From IMG/VR virus record IMGVR_UViG_3300044624_002493, positions 1 to 59,778 of that record: a DNA stretch of 59,778 nucleotides; one strand, written 5' to 3'. Source of the stretch: a virus. Below the pieces are notes generated by a model. That model was not told the DNA's origin, ran no database searches, and worked only from the letters and a program-made list of their open reading frames with translations. Shown here in pieces: positions 26,325 to 32,895 of the stretch; position 1 is the first letter of the stretch, and each line of letters starts with the position of its first letter. Position numbers and translations under genes: made by a program.

Positions 26325-26720
26325 TTATCTCCTCATCGTACTTATGTCTTTTGCTTCCTGATCGCTAAAAACGGGCACAGCATTTGACTTGTGCATAGTG
26401 CCAATACCTTTAATCTTGGTGCCGGTATATTCCTTATCTTGAACTTTAACACAGGTAATCCAACCGGTATCTACACTAGTAACCGGAGCAGTTTCACGTC
26501 CTGGTGGAGTTTTGGGCATGTAGTCAGAAATGGTTTTCTTGGGACTGTTGTAAGGTCCTGTGCTAAACTTAGGAGCCATAGCATCAAATTCAATCAGCTT
26601 GCGATCCCATTCGGCCTGGCGAGTCTGTGCTGTTCGCTTGGCTTCGGCACTGGCCCACTTTTTAGGGCCACGTGGTTTGCCAGTGGTTGAAAGCCAAGGT
26701 CCTTCAAGATGAAATGCCAT
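26325..26720 (-). CDS. conserved-looking phage protein, 131 aa
   Basis: Function not recognised. Basic, Pro/Lys-rich start (HLEGPWLSTTGKPRGPKKW) and a central helix (KRTAQTRQAEWDRKLIEF), ending VPVFSDQEAKDISTMRR. No membrane segment. First gene of the IF-1/SOD group, preceded by a sigma70 promoter. Confidence 0.75.
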   Translation of the reverse strand: MAFHLEGPWLSTTGKPRGPKKWASAEAKRTAQTRQAEWDRKLIEFDAMAPKFSTGPYNSPKKTISDYMPKTPPGRETAPVTSVDTGWITCVKVQDKEYTGTKIKGIGTMHKSNAVPVFSDQEAKDISTMRR

Positions 26721-26752
26721 TACGTAACCTCGCAGGTGTTATTCATACTACA

Positions 26753-26781
26753 ATTATAACACCTTGCAAGTTTAGAGTCAA
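26753..26781 (-). promoter_or_regulatory. sigma70 promoter (TTGACT-17-TATAAT)
   Basis: TTGACT (26781-26776), 17-nt spacer, TATAAT (26758-26753) on the minus strand, 33 nt before the ATG of the 131-aa gene. It would drive the 131-aa gene and IF-1. Confidence 0.75.
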
Positions 26782-26785
26782 CCTG

Positions 26786-27100
26786 TTACTTGAACAGGAT
26801 CATGGCCATGATCACAGCTTGTGCAATAAAGCCTAGGCCAATTGTGATAATGTTCAGCAGGTTGCGTAACACTACAGCTCTAAAAAACAGGAGCACTAGT
26901 CCAGCCCACATGAACATGACTATGTCCAGATTGGGTACATTATCACTGAGTCCGGTCATGAGTGCCAACAAGGTGGGAATGGTTGCTGAATGGATTAAGA
27001 TTACTGCCAACCACTCCAGGGTTTCAGCACTTACTTTGGGCAAGTGTTGTTCTAACCAGATTCTTGAACCACTCACTAATTTTTCTAAATTTTTGATCAT
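26786..27100 (-). CDS. membrane protein next to lysin, possible holin, 104 aa
   Basis: Three hydrophobic stretches can be drawn: about residues 28-48 (LEWLAVILIHSATIPTLLAL), 58-75 (LDIVMFMWAGLVLLFFRAVV) and 83-102 (IITIGLGFIAQAVIMAMIL). It is coupled to the CwlJ/SleB-type lysin by ATGA. Position and size would suit a holin, but no family motif is recognised, so this is inference. Confidence 0.7.
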   Translation of the reverse strand: MIKNLEKLVSGSRIWLEQHLPKVSAETLEWLAVILIHSATIPTLLALMTGLSDNVPNLDIVMFMWAGLVLLFFRAVVLRNLLNIITIGLGFIAQAVIMAMILFK

Positions 27101-27648
27101 ATTTTTTCCGCATAAAAGATGTGCCTTCCAAATTTTGCTACCTGAGGTTTACCCCACCGCGGATTCACATAGTCCGCATGAAAGTAAAGTGCGTTTTTTA
27201 CGCTGGGCAGTCTGAAGCCTTCCAGCAGAACCTTTTTGGCCACTTCTTCACTCTCTTTCCAGTGTGCAGGATAAATGGGTCGGATCTTGCTACTGCCGTC
27301 GCAGAACCAGGAAAACTGACAGACCACCCGATCGTAAACCACATTCTTTTGATATACCACACCGCAGATGTCGGGAGCAAAACGTCCTGATTCTACGCGG
27401 TTGATGGTGACCTGTGCCACAGCCACCTTGCCTTCGAACGGCTCGGTTGCACTTTCCCAATAGATGTTACGGGTAAGACAATCCAACTGTCGGGCACGAT
27501 CTGCGGCACTGACAAATCCTTGTCGAGCTACTTCGTTAGTGGTTTTGAGTGTGTCCAATTTGACATTGGTCACATGCACCACGGCTGCTGTTACTGCTAC
27601 AAAACAAAATACTTTTACTGCTAAGTTGGATATTGAGATAAGTTTCAA
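27097..27648 (-). CDS. CwlJ/SleB-type cell-wall hydrolase, 183 aa
   Basis: Residues 55-180 match the Hydrolase_2 family: LTRNIYWESATEPFEGKVAV with the catalytic Glu, AQVTINRVESGRFAPDIC, a CQFSW segment and ALYFHADYVNPRWG. These enzymes cut peptidoglycan. Residues 8-26 (NLAVKVFCFVAVTAAVVHV) form a signal anchor. The start is TTG at 27648 with a strong AAAGGAG ribosome site. With the GH19 lysin at the window start, the phage carries two unrelated peptidoglycan hydrolases; this one may be used at entry or for lysis. Confidence 0.88.
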   Translation of the reverse strand: MKLISISNLAVKVFCFVAVTAAVVHVTNVKLDTLKTTNEVARQGFVSAADRARQLDCLTRNIYWESATEPFEGKVAVAQVTINRVESGRFAPDICGVVYQKNVVYDRVVCQFSWFCDGSSKIRPIYPAHWKESEEVAKKVLLEGFRLPSVKNALYFHADYVNPRWGKPQVAKFGRHIFYAEKI

Positions 27649-27664
27649 TGTCTTCTCCTTTCGG

Positions 27665-27997
27665 TTATAGTGAACCGTTCACCGGAGTGCCCAGGATGGA
27701 CGCATAGACAAAGTCGCAGGACAGATAAAGACCTCGGGCCTCAGTGCCATACTCTCTAAGCGCGGTTTTGTTTCTCCCCGGGCTCATACCATTTGTCAAT
27801 GAAGAGGATTTCCGAAGTCCTCTTTTACTACTGCTTGCTTTACGGCACAAGCCAATCCGTTTTGAAGTAGATCTAGATTGTAATCCTCCGCTGTTCGAAC
27901 AAACGACAGCCCGGTTGTGTTTTCTACTCTCTAAAATACTTAGTTCCTGACGCAAATCAGGCCCAAATAACACCAAATTTTCATGCATTTTTACCAT
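27665..27997 (-). other. region of doubtful coding: structured RNA or frameshifted small gene
   Basis: A 110-codon frame is open, but its middle is Ser/Arg/Lys-rich like an out-of-frame reading. In the next frame a stretch reading VENTTGLSFVRTAEDYNLDL and ending EDFGNPLH then stop looks protein-like, and would join the first 20 codons (MHENLVLFGPDLRQELSILE) if one base were skipped near the GAGAGTA. The sequence also holds several hairpins (CCTGA/TCAGG, AAGAGGA/TCCTCTT, CGGTT/AACCG) directly behind a perfect sigma70 promoter. Candidate readings: a small non-coding RNA, a gene with a programmed frameshift, or a sequencing error. Confidence 0.4.
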
Positions 27998-28008
27998 AAT
28001 ATACAGCT

Positions 28009-28037
28009 ATTATAACATGCAAATCGGTTCTTGTCAA
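28009..28037 (-). promoter_or_regulatory. perfect consensus sigma70 promoter (TTGACA-17-TATAAT)
   Basis: TTGACA (28037-28032), 17-nt spacer, TATAAT (28014-28009) on the minus strand. It is one of the strongest promoters in the window and fires into the unusual 27665-27997 region and then the lysin operon. It overlaps the end of the SGNH gene by 4 nt. Confidence 0.85.
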
Positions 28038-28726
28038 TCTAATACATTGTTCAAAATAAAATTGCTGAATTTTTTATGACCATTTTCAGACAGATGTCCG
28101 GTCACAGGATGACATTCTGGATCATTTTCTTTGGCCCACTGCATTACACAAAAATCGTGTAGTTTAAAAATATTTGGATTATTTGCCACCCACTTCACTT
28201 GTAGCAGAGATTCGATATAAGGAAAACAATGTATAGGGCAATCGGTATTTCTTGCTGCTGAGAAAAAAACATAATTTAAATTTTGAGATTCTAAAATGCG
28301 TGCAAACATATACAAGTTTGTATAGAAATCCATCAATTGTTTATGAACAAACAAATCCTCATTGATCAATGCCTTTTGTTCTAATGTTGCTTCACCGGCA
28401 TTGATTATTCGGTCAAGTGTTATAAATCTTGATATTGGAGAATCGGGTATTTGTTTTATTATTTTTTGTTCGTTTCCATAATACCAAACTTCCAATCTAC
28501 GGACAAAGCTCCATCCAATTATTATCAAGGGATTTTGAAATTCTGCTTTAATTGTATGTAAATGCTCAATGGAACTTCTCAGTATGCGTTGATTGCTACT
28601 GCCAGGAATAGCATAGTTTCTTACCGGAATATTAAAATGTTCTGATAAAAAATCCCCATATACTTTTTGGTTAGGCATGGGTGCAGAATAACTATCACCG
28701 TTGATCAAAATGCAATCATATTCCAT
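28034..28726 (-). CDS. SGNH/GDSL-like hydrolase family protein 4, 230 aa
   Basis: CILINGDSYSAPM at residues 5-17 is the GDS motif with the nucleophile, NYAIPGSSNQRIL near 38-50 gives block II, and HPVTGHLSENGHKKFSNFIL near the C-terminus gives the block V His. Length fits a single-domain GDSL esterase. Coupled (TAATG) to the upstream structural-looking gene, suggesting a virion or late role. Confidence 0.75.
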   Translation of the reverse strand: MEYDCILINGDSYSAPMPNQKVYGDFLSEHFNIPVRNYAIPGSSNQRILRSSIEHLHTIKAEFQNPLIIIGWSFVRRLEVWYYGNEQKIIKQIPDSPISRFITLDRIINAGEATLEQKALINEDLFVHKQLMDFYTNLYMFARILESQNLNYVFFSAARNTDCPIHCFPYIESLLQVKWVANNPNIFKLHDFCVMQWAKENDPECHPVTGHLSENGHKKFSNFILNNVLD

Positions 28727-29184
28727 TATTCAATCTCAGGTGGCGGCATGGCCTTTAATTTAGTCCACATTTCGCCTTGTTCCGTTAACTTAGCTTCTAA
28801 AGCACGATATTGTTCACCCAACTTGCGAAGTTCTTCCCATTCTGTTTCCAGCTCAGGATTTGGAACTAACATGTTTAATCGTTGTTCCAGAGCTTGAATT
28901 GTTTTTGAAAGACTTTTACCATTGATTTCAACATCAGCACCTTCACCGGTGAGTTTTAACCGTCCGGTTCCTGCAGGATCACTGGTAATGCCATTGCCCA
29001 ACCATGGACTGGCAGTGTTGGCCCAAGGACTGGAAAAGGTGGTTCCTGTGGTAAACGTCACGCCAGGTGCTGATATAGATCCACTATTAAGAACCGGGCT
29101 AATATTGGAAAAAGTGTAAGTAGGTGTACTAGCCGACTTATCATCGGCTAGTTCTTCCTTGGGTGGAAAAATTATATGACCCAT
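28726..29184 (-). CDS. conserved-looking phage protein with C-terminal coiled coil, 152 aa
   Basis: Function not recognised. The N-terminal half is Ser/Thr/Pro/Gly-rich (low complexity), then RLKLTGEGADVEINGKSLSK and a long charged helix ending in PPPEIE. Such layouts are common in phage assembly or accessory structural proteins. It lies between a basic 61-aa protein and the SGNH protein. Confidence 0.75.
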   Translation of the reverse strand: MGHIIFPPKEELADDKSASTPTYTFSNISPVLNSGSISAPGVTFTTGTTFSSPWANTASPWLGNGITSDPAGTGRLKLTGEGADVEINGKSLSKTIQALEQRLNMLVPNPELETEWEELRKLGEQYRALEAKLTEQGEMWTKLKAMPPPEIE

Positions 29185-29186
29185 TG

Positions 29187-29372
29187 TTACTTGGCGGCCA
29201 ATGCTTCTTTCTCTGCTGTGATTTCTTTGCGGCGCTCTTTAATGGCCTTGCTCATCTCTTGCAGGGCCTTGCGAGCACGTGCGGCCGAAGCTTTTACACC
29301 TTTGCTTGTAAATTTTTCATTTTCCGCGATGTATGTGTCGAATGCTGCTTTTAGTGTTTCATGATTGCTCAT
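29187..29372 (-). CDS. small Lys/Ala-rich helical protein, histone H1-like in composition, 61 aa
   Basis: Almost the whole chain is a charged helix: FTSKGVKASAARARKALQEM then KAIKERRKEITAEKEAL. The composition resembles H1-type or nucleoid-associated proteins, so DNA binding is possible but unproven. AAGGAAAT ribosome site and a sigma70-type promoter upstream. Confidence 0.7.
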   Translation of the reverse strand: MSNHETLKAAFDTYIAENEKFTSKGVKASAARARKALQEMSKAIKERRKEITAEKEALAAK

Positions 29373-29411
29373 TTAATTTCCTTTATTATAAAGTGCCGTA
29401 GCACACTGTTA

Positions 29412-29439
29412 ATTATATACTATTTGCCTAGTATGTCAA
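29412..29439 (-). promoter_or_regulatory. sigma70 promoter (TTGACA-16-TATAAT)
   Basis: TTGACA (29439-29434), 16-nt spacer, TATAAT (29417-29412) on the minus strand, about 40 nt before the 61-aa gene. Confidence 0.7.
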
Positions 29440-29444
29440 GAAAA

Positions 29445-29687
29445 TTAAAGGTTTATATGCCGTTTTGCCCAAGGATCCCATATGACCAAATTGTTCCAAC
29501 CATTTTCCCAGGTTACCATGAATAAACTCAAGGTATTGTGATCAAAAATATGCATACGGTTGTCTTCCACTCGGGCTTGTATGCTTCGGCTTGTGGTAAT
29601 CCATTTAGATAACTTGGTACGAGCATCTAGGTCACGCACAATTACAATGTATAAAGGATCACCGCTTTTAAATATTGGTAAGGTCAT
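29445..29687 (-). CDS. conserved-looking phage protein, 80 aa
   Basis: Function not recognised. Small beta-rich protein with a Trp-rich C-terminus (TWENGWNNLVIWDPWAKRH). Start 29687 is the ATG one base after the upstream stop; a start 12 codons earlier would run into that gene. Confidence 0.7.
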   Translation of the reverse strand: MTLPIFKSGDPLYIVIVRDLDARTKLSKWITTSRSIQARVEDNRMHIFDHNTLSLFMVTWENGWNNLVIWDPWAKRHINL

Positions 29688-29688
29688 T

Positions 29689-29925
29689 CTAATGTAGAGT
29701 TTGATCGGTGGGCCTAGGCTCATTGATAGCTTCTACATACTTAGCAAAATCCTCATCAACTTCGACCAGCTGGTCGTCGTAGGTAGCAGACACTTCATTG
29801 CTTACTCCAAGAATACGCATGAGTCCGCCAAGGTGTATTTCCTTGATCCCGCAATCATACAACACCAACATAAGATTTAATATGTTCAGGCGAAGAGTTT
29901 CTTCTAATTTTAGATCGTCGAGCAT
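29689..29925 (-). CDS. conserved-looking phage protein, 78 aa
   Basis: Function not recognised. Mostly helical and acidic (DDLKLEETLRLNILNLMLVL, then VEVDEDFAKYVEAINEP); the GLMRILGV segment could be part of a helix-turn-helix but this is weak. The TAAATT box 5 nt before the ATG suggests a late or leaderless transcript. Confidence 0.7.
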   Translation of the reverse strand: MLDDLKLEETLRLNILNLMLVLYDCGIKEIHLGGLMRILGVSNEVSATYDDQLVEVDEDFAKYVEAINEPRPTDQTLH

Positions 29926-29930
29926 ATAAT

Positions 29931-29936
29931 AATTTA
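29931..29936 (-). promoter_or_regulatory. TAAATT, variant late-type box 5 nt from an ATG
   Basis: ATAAATT-ATTAT-ATG on the minus strand. The spacing equals that of the four TAAATA boxes at other genes, but the last base differs. Confidence 0.4.
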
Positions 29937-29943
29937 TCGTGAG

Positions 29944-29963
29944 AAAGCGGCCAAAGCCGCTTT
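29944..29963 (-). terminator. hairpin terminator after the DUF805 gene
   Basis: Perfect stem AAAGCGGC / GCCGCTTT with a 4-nt loop; read on the minus strand it ends in GCCGCTTTC, read on the plus strand in GCCGCTTTTATT. It separates the DUF805 gene from the 78-aa gene. Confidence 0.75.
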
Positions 29964-29985
29964 TATTGCTTGGTCAAATCAACTG

Positions 29986-30354
29986 TTAGATACAGCTGGC
30001 GCCGTAACGGTTTTCGCCTTCGCTACTGGGTACAAACATGATGGCCAAACTGACAATCCATCCAACATATGGGATCAATGTCAGCAAAATCCATACTCCT
30101 GAATGACCAAAGTCACGAATTCGTTGACTACCGCTGGCCCAGCCGCTGACAAACACCGCAACAAATCCAGCCACTACTGCAATCAACAATAGATATGCCA
30201 AGGGTGCCACCGAAGCAATCATGGCTGTTGCAATCACGGCTACAATACTGAGGCCAATCAATGCGCCAATTTGTGACAGCAACAAATAAATGTAACTTTG
30301 ACGATTACGACGCCCTGAAAATTTAAACAGGTCTTGAAATACTGGCTTGCTCAT
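29986..30354 (-). CDS. DUF805-family membrane protein, 122 aa
   Basis: FKFSGRRNRQSYIYLLL at the start, four hydrophobic segments, and SQRIRDFGHSGVWILL followed by a final SEGENRYG are the marks of the DUF805 (YhaH-like) inner-membrane family, function unknown. Strong AAGGAG ribosome site. A bacterial-type membrane protein of this family is unusual cargo for a phage; it may alter the host membrane. Confidence 0.85.
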   Translation of the reverse strand: MSKPVFQDLFKFSGRRNRQSYIYLLLSQIGALIGLSIVAVIATAMIASVAPLAYLLLIAVVAGFVAVFVSGWASGSQRIRDFGHSGVWILLTLIPYVGWIVSLAIMFVPSSEGENRYGASCI

Positions 30355-30374
30355 TTACTTCTCCTTGGTTAAAA

Positions 30375-30494
30375 ATATTTGTTTTGCTATCGGACTATTT
30401 GCTATAGATCATATGCATTACTCGAGTTTACATCTTATCTCTATAGTTACTCAGGCCTGATCAAGCCCATGGCTTCCAATAGCAAAACAAATAT
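30375..30494. repeat. 16-bp perfect inverted repeat enclosing about 88 bp
   Basis: ATATTTGTTTTGCTAT at 30375-30390 is the exact reverse complement of 30479-30494. The pairing can extend inward past one mismatch (GG/CC). The inner sequence codes for nothing obvious. Immediately beyond the second arm is a further hairpin, CAGGGG/CCCCTG (30495-30517), that may end the transcript of the 109-aa gene. The whole could be one folded RNA element or the remnant of a small mobile element. Confidence 0.6.
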
Positions 30495-30521
30495 CAGGGG
30501 ACTTATGGTTGCCCCTGGGTA

Positions 30522-30851
30522 TTAGGCTGTTACTTTTTCTGCTTTGGCAGATGCCTTGACCTTTGCACCACTGACTTTTACTTCGCCTTTCTTAGCGAGC
30601 TTGGTCTTCTCAGCCAACTTGTTTGCTACTGCGTAACCAGCATCACCTTCAGTGATACCAACGCTTTGCAAATGTTGGAGAGCTTGCAATTTGGTCATTG
30701 GGCTTGGGAGCTCAATTAAATTGATTGCAGTGCAACCTGCCTTGTTCAAAATCTTAATACGAGCTACCAAATCGTTAGCGAAACGAGCCTTAACTGTGCC
30801 GTTGGGATTTGTTGCTGTACCTGCTACTGTAAATAATTTTTCTGTTGCCAT
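30522..30851 (-). CDS. conserved-looking phage protein with basic Ala/Lys-rich tail, 109 aa
   Basis: Function not recognised. An N-terminal domain (FTVAGTATNPNGTVKARFAN, then AINLIELPSPMTKLQALQHL) is followed by a tail of KVSGAKVKASAKAEK type. The small domain plus basic tail could contact nucleic acid. Perfect sigma70 promoter upstream and AAAGGC ribosome site suggest strong early expression. Confidence 0.75.
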   Translation of the reverse strand: MATEKLFTVAGTATNPNGTVKARFANDLVARIKILNKAGCTAINLIELPSPMTKLQALQHLQSVGITEGDAGYAVANKLAEKTKLAKKGEVKVSGAKVKASAKAEKVTA

Positions 30852-30916
30852 TTTGTGTTGCCTTTCTAAGTTGCCTTACTAGTTTAAATTAAAATTTACT
30901 ACCTACTACAATAACC

Positions 30917-30945
30917 ATTATACTTGAAATCTGTTCGAATGTCAA
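30917..30945 (-). promoter_or_regulatory. perfect consensus sigma70 promoter (TTGACA-17-TATAAT)
   Basis: TTGACA (30945-30940), 17-nt spacer, TATAAT (30922-30917) on the minus strand, 65 nt before the 109-aa gene. Confidence 0.85.
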
Positions 30946-30979
30946 CCATAATTGCTATATTGGGTTTGCCAAAACGACA

Positions 30980-31105
30980 TTATTTGGCAGATTCTTTGCT
31001 CACGGCCTGCACATGATTCAGACCATTGTTGACCAAATTGATGGTTCCGGTGAGACCAATTGAGCCCACTATGAAACCAAAGATAAACACTGCAATAGTT
31101 TTCAT
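30980..31105 (-). CDS. tiny single-span membrane protein, 41 aa
   Basis: MKTIAVFIFGFIVGSIGLTG begins a single hydrophobic helix, followed by a short polar tail ending KESAK. GGAGG lies 6 nt before the ATG and the ATG overlaps the upstream stop (ATGA), which supports the gene despite its size. Function unknown. Confidence 0.65.
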   Translation of the reverse strand: MKTIAVFIFGFIVGSIGLTGTINLVNNGLNHVQAVSKESAK

Positions 31106-31758
31106 GCTGATACCTCCACAAGTTTGACACGGTTGAGTTGAGTGGCAGAATCAGTGTGTCGTTTGATGGTGCCACGTATATTTAGAGTACTTTCTGGGCG
31201 AATCTCTTCTCGATAAGCAAAGAACACCGCATGGTCGTCTGTGGTAACGGCTGACACAAACCATGTATTGTACTTGGCACTGTAATTGTTACGCACAACC
31301 TCTATGGCCAATTCGACCTTGTCACCCGGCTTGCCAACTAGTCCGTCGCAACGAGCTAGCCTAGCATCCACGGATTCTTTTTTCAATTGCTTGACATAAC
31401 TGTGTGGCATGGCTGTGATAACCGAAAAGTCATACATGCTGGTGATCCGGCTCAGATCACACACCCGGGCTGTAATTCGTGACCACTCACCCAGTTCGGA
31501 TCGAAGAGCTTGCAAGGTTACGGCTGCGGCCATATGTCTACGACAGTTCCGGGCCAGCTCGCGGTCGGCATCGGTAATCAACCCATCTTGATCCAATGCT
31601 CTACGCACAAGGTCACGGTTGGTAGGGCGAATCACTTGATCGCCAATCATTTCTGGCTCTTTGAGATAACCACCATTGATACGATATGCTGTACAGGCCG
31701 CTGACCAAACAAGATCTGCGTCTATAGCATCAATTGAGTCGCGGGTTTTCTTGCTCAC
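31102..31758 (-). CDS. conserved-looking protein with C-terminal OB-like domain, 218 aa
   Basis: Not firmly recognised. The N-terminal half is helical (VWSAACTAYRINGGYLKE). Residues 135-215 run GLVGKPGDKVELAIEVVRNN, then TTDDHAVFFA and GTIKRHTDSATQLNRVKLVE, the strand and turn order of OB-fold nucleic-acid-binding ends found in several DNA enzymes. The start is GTG at 31758, overlapping the 54-aa gene in GTGA. A DNA-binding or replication accessory role is an inference. Confidence 0.7.
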   Translation of the reverse strand: MSKKTRDSIDAIDADLVWSAACTAYRINGGYLKEPEMIGDQVIRPTNRDLVRRALDQDGLITDADRELARNCRRHMAAAVTLQALRSELGEWSRITARVCDLSRITSMYDFSVITAMPHSYVKQLKKESVDARLARCDGLVGKPGDKVELAIEVVRNNYSAKYNTWFVSAVTTDDHAVFFAYREEIRPESTLNIRGTIKRHTDSATQLNRVKLVEVSA

Positions 31759-31919
31759 GCAGGTTCCTTTGTGGCGGCCATAAACACGTTGACTGCCAGG
31801 CGTTGCTCAACCGGCAAGGTACGATAGTTCCTGACCATCAACTCAATGGCACCAAGACTATCCGTACCATGGGCCACACTGTAGGTCATGATTTCTGCCA
31901 GAGCTTGATCTAGGGTCAT
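31755..31919 (-). CDS. small helical protein, 54 aa
   Basis: Function not recognised. MTLDQALAEIMTYSVAHGTD followed by LGAIELMVRNYRTLPVEQRL reads as two helices with no special motif. Joined to both neighbours by TAATG and GTGA overlaps, so it is translated as part of the operon. Confidence 0.6.
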   Translation of the reverse strand: MTLDQALAEIMTYSVAHGTDSLGAIELMVRNYRTLPVEQRLAVNVFMAATKEPA

Positions 31920-32266
31920 TAGTCTAACCTTGATCCAGCATAGGCTGTAAAGCCGTATTTCTTGAACACTTGAGCGGCTGCTTCGGCGCCTGCTTCAAGG
32001 GTATCCACATTCTGCACCGGCATATCTGCTGGATTCCAGATTTGGTATGAACCGGTGTAGGATTTACGAATGCCTGCGGCCTTGAAAGCCTTGCCAAGAC
32101 GGGTGTTGCCTTTGACACCAAAAATGTCGACCCAGGCAAAACCACACGCAAATTGATCTACACCGCCCAACTTCTCCTGGAAGTATTTTTCGGCAGCTTC
32201 GCGGGCGGCCTGTTTGGCTTCGTTCACGATTGTATTAACTTGGATGATGTTGTTGATGTCAGTCAT
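31919..32266 (-). CDS. conserved-looking phage protein, 115 aa
   Basis: Function not recognised. N-terminal charged helix (EAKQAAREAAEKYFQEKLGG), then a compact domain FACGFAWVDIFGVKGNTRLG and YQIWNPADMPVQNVDTLEAG, ending YAGSRLD. Cytoplasmic. The ATG at 32266 is preferred over one four codons upstream because it follows the preceding stop directly. Confidence 0.75.
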   Translation of the reverse strand: MTDINNIIQVNTIVNEAKQAAREAAEKYFQEKLGGVDQFACGFAWVDIFGVKGNTRLGKAFKAAGIRKSYTGSYQIWNPADMPVQNVDTLEAGAEAAAQVFKKYGFTAYAGSRLD

Positions 32267-32267
32267 A

Positions 32268-32423
32268 TTAAACTCCACATGCGGTTAAAAAACGAGCCTG
32301 GTCAAATCTTGGGTTTACCATGGCAGCCACTTTGCAAAATGCAATTGCCACGGTTAATGCGTCTGCCTTGTTAGGCATTTGGCTGATTTCTTTTGCCATT
32401 GCTACAAAATGTTTTTTGGTCAT
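32268..32423 (-). CDS. small conserved-looking phage protein, 51 aa
   Basis: Function not recognised. MTKKHFVAMAKEISQMPNKA, then AIAFCKVAAMVNPRFDQARF and LTACGV; the NPRFDQxRFLxACG ending is a pattern I associate with small phage proteins. Preceded by a sigma70 promoter at 32455-32483. Confidence 0.7.
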   Translation of the reverse strand: MTKKHFVAMAKEISQMPNKADALTVAIAFCKVAAMVNPRFDQARFLTACGV

Positions 32424-32454
32424 TTTCTGCTCCGTTTTTCGACTGTATGTAACT

Positions 32455-32483
32455 ATTATACCCTAAATGCCTTATTTGGTCAA
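32455..32483 (-). promoter_or_regulatory. sigma70 promoter (TTGACC-17-TATAAT)
   Basis: TTGACC (32483-32478), 17-nt spacer, TATAAT (32460-32455) on the minus strand. It drives the 51-aa, 115-aa, 54-aa, 218-aa and 41-aa genes. Confidence 0.75.
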
Positions 32484-32508
32484 CCGGGCAGGTTAGTGCC
32501 CGCTAACC

Positions 32509-32781
32509 TCACATGGACCAATATGCTTCACTACTTGGGCTACAAAAACGTGGTGTATCGTAGCGTTCCTGATACTCTTTACCGCCCATGAGATTGGTAC
32601 GGGTCACAAAGGTTTCAAACAGTTTGACAACGAAACCCTGTGCAATCTTGTCCGATACCACCGTTTGGATATAATCCTGGGTAACTGGGCAGAAGTCCTT
32701 CTTCTCAACCAATCGTTGACCTTCTTTGATTCTGCGGTCTTTTTTGTAAATTTCTAAAGTGTATGCTGTAAGTTTGCTCAT
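32509..32781 (-). CDS. hypothetical protein, 90 aa
   Basis: Function not recognised. MSKLTAYTLEIYKKDRRIKE begins a basic alpha/beta protein. The ATG at 32781 has AAGGAGC at the right distance; an earlier in-frame ATG does not. Confidence 0.7.
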   Translation of the reverse strand: MSKLTAYTLEIYKKDRRIKEGQRLVEKKDFCPVTQDYIQTVVSDKIAQGFVVKLFETFVTRTNLMGGKEYQERYDTPRFCSPSSEAYWSM

Positions 32782-32811
32782 TTTCTGCTCCTTGTTATTC
32801 ACTATAATGCT

Positions 32812-32840
32812 AGTATAACAAATCGGGCATTTTGGGTCAA
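32812..32840 (-). promoter_or_regulatory. sigma70 promoter (TTGACC-17-TATACT)
   Basis: TTGACC (32840-32835), 17-nt spacer, TATACT (32817-32812) on the minus strand, 31 nt before the 90-aa gene. Confidence 0.7.
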
Positions 32841-32860
32841 CCTTTTGGTAAACCCGTAAA

Positions 32861-32882
32861 AAAGCCCGTTTTACCGGGCTTT
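32861..32882 (-). terminator. rho-independent terminator after the glycosyltransferase
   Basis: Stem AAAGCCCG / CGGGCTTT with a 6-nt loop; on the minus strand it runs into a T tract (CGGGCTTTTTTAC). It ends the LpxH-like/GT4 operon just before the next promoter. Confidence 0.85.
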
Positions 32883-32895
32883 AAATGTGTTGTTT

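Noticed and set aside
27880-27905. GTTCGAAC sequence considered as a tRNA T-loop
   Set aside because: It is a palindrome without the 5-bp T-stem, and no acceptor or anticodon arms can be placed around it on either strand.
31924-32151. 75-codon minus frame inside the 115-aa gene
   Set aside because: It is a shadow frame of the 31919-32266 gene, which has coupled starts and stops on both sides.
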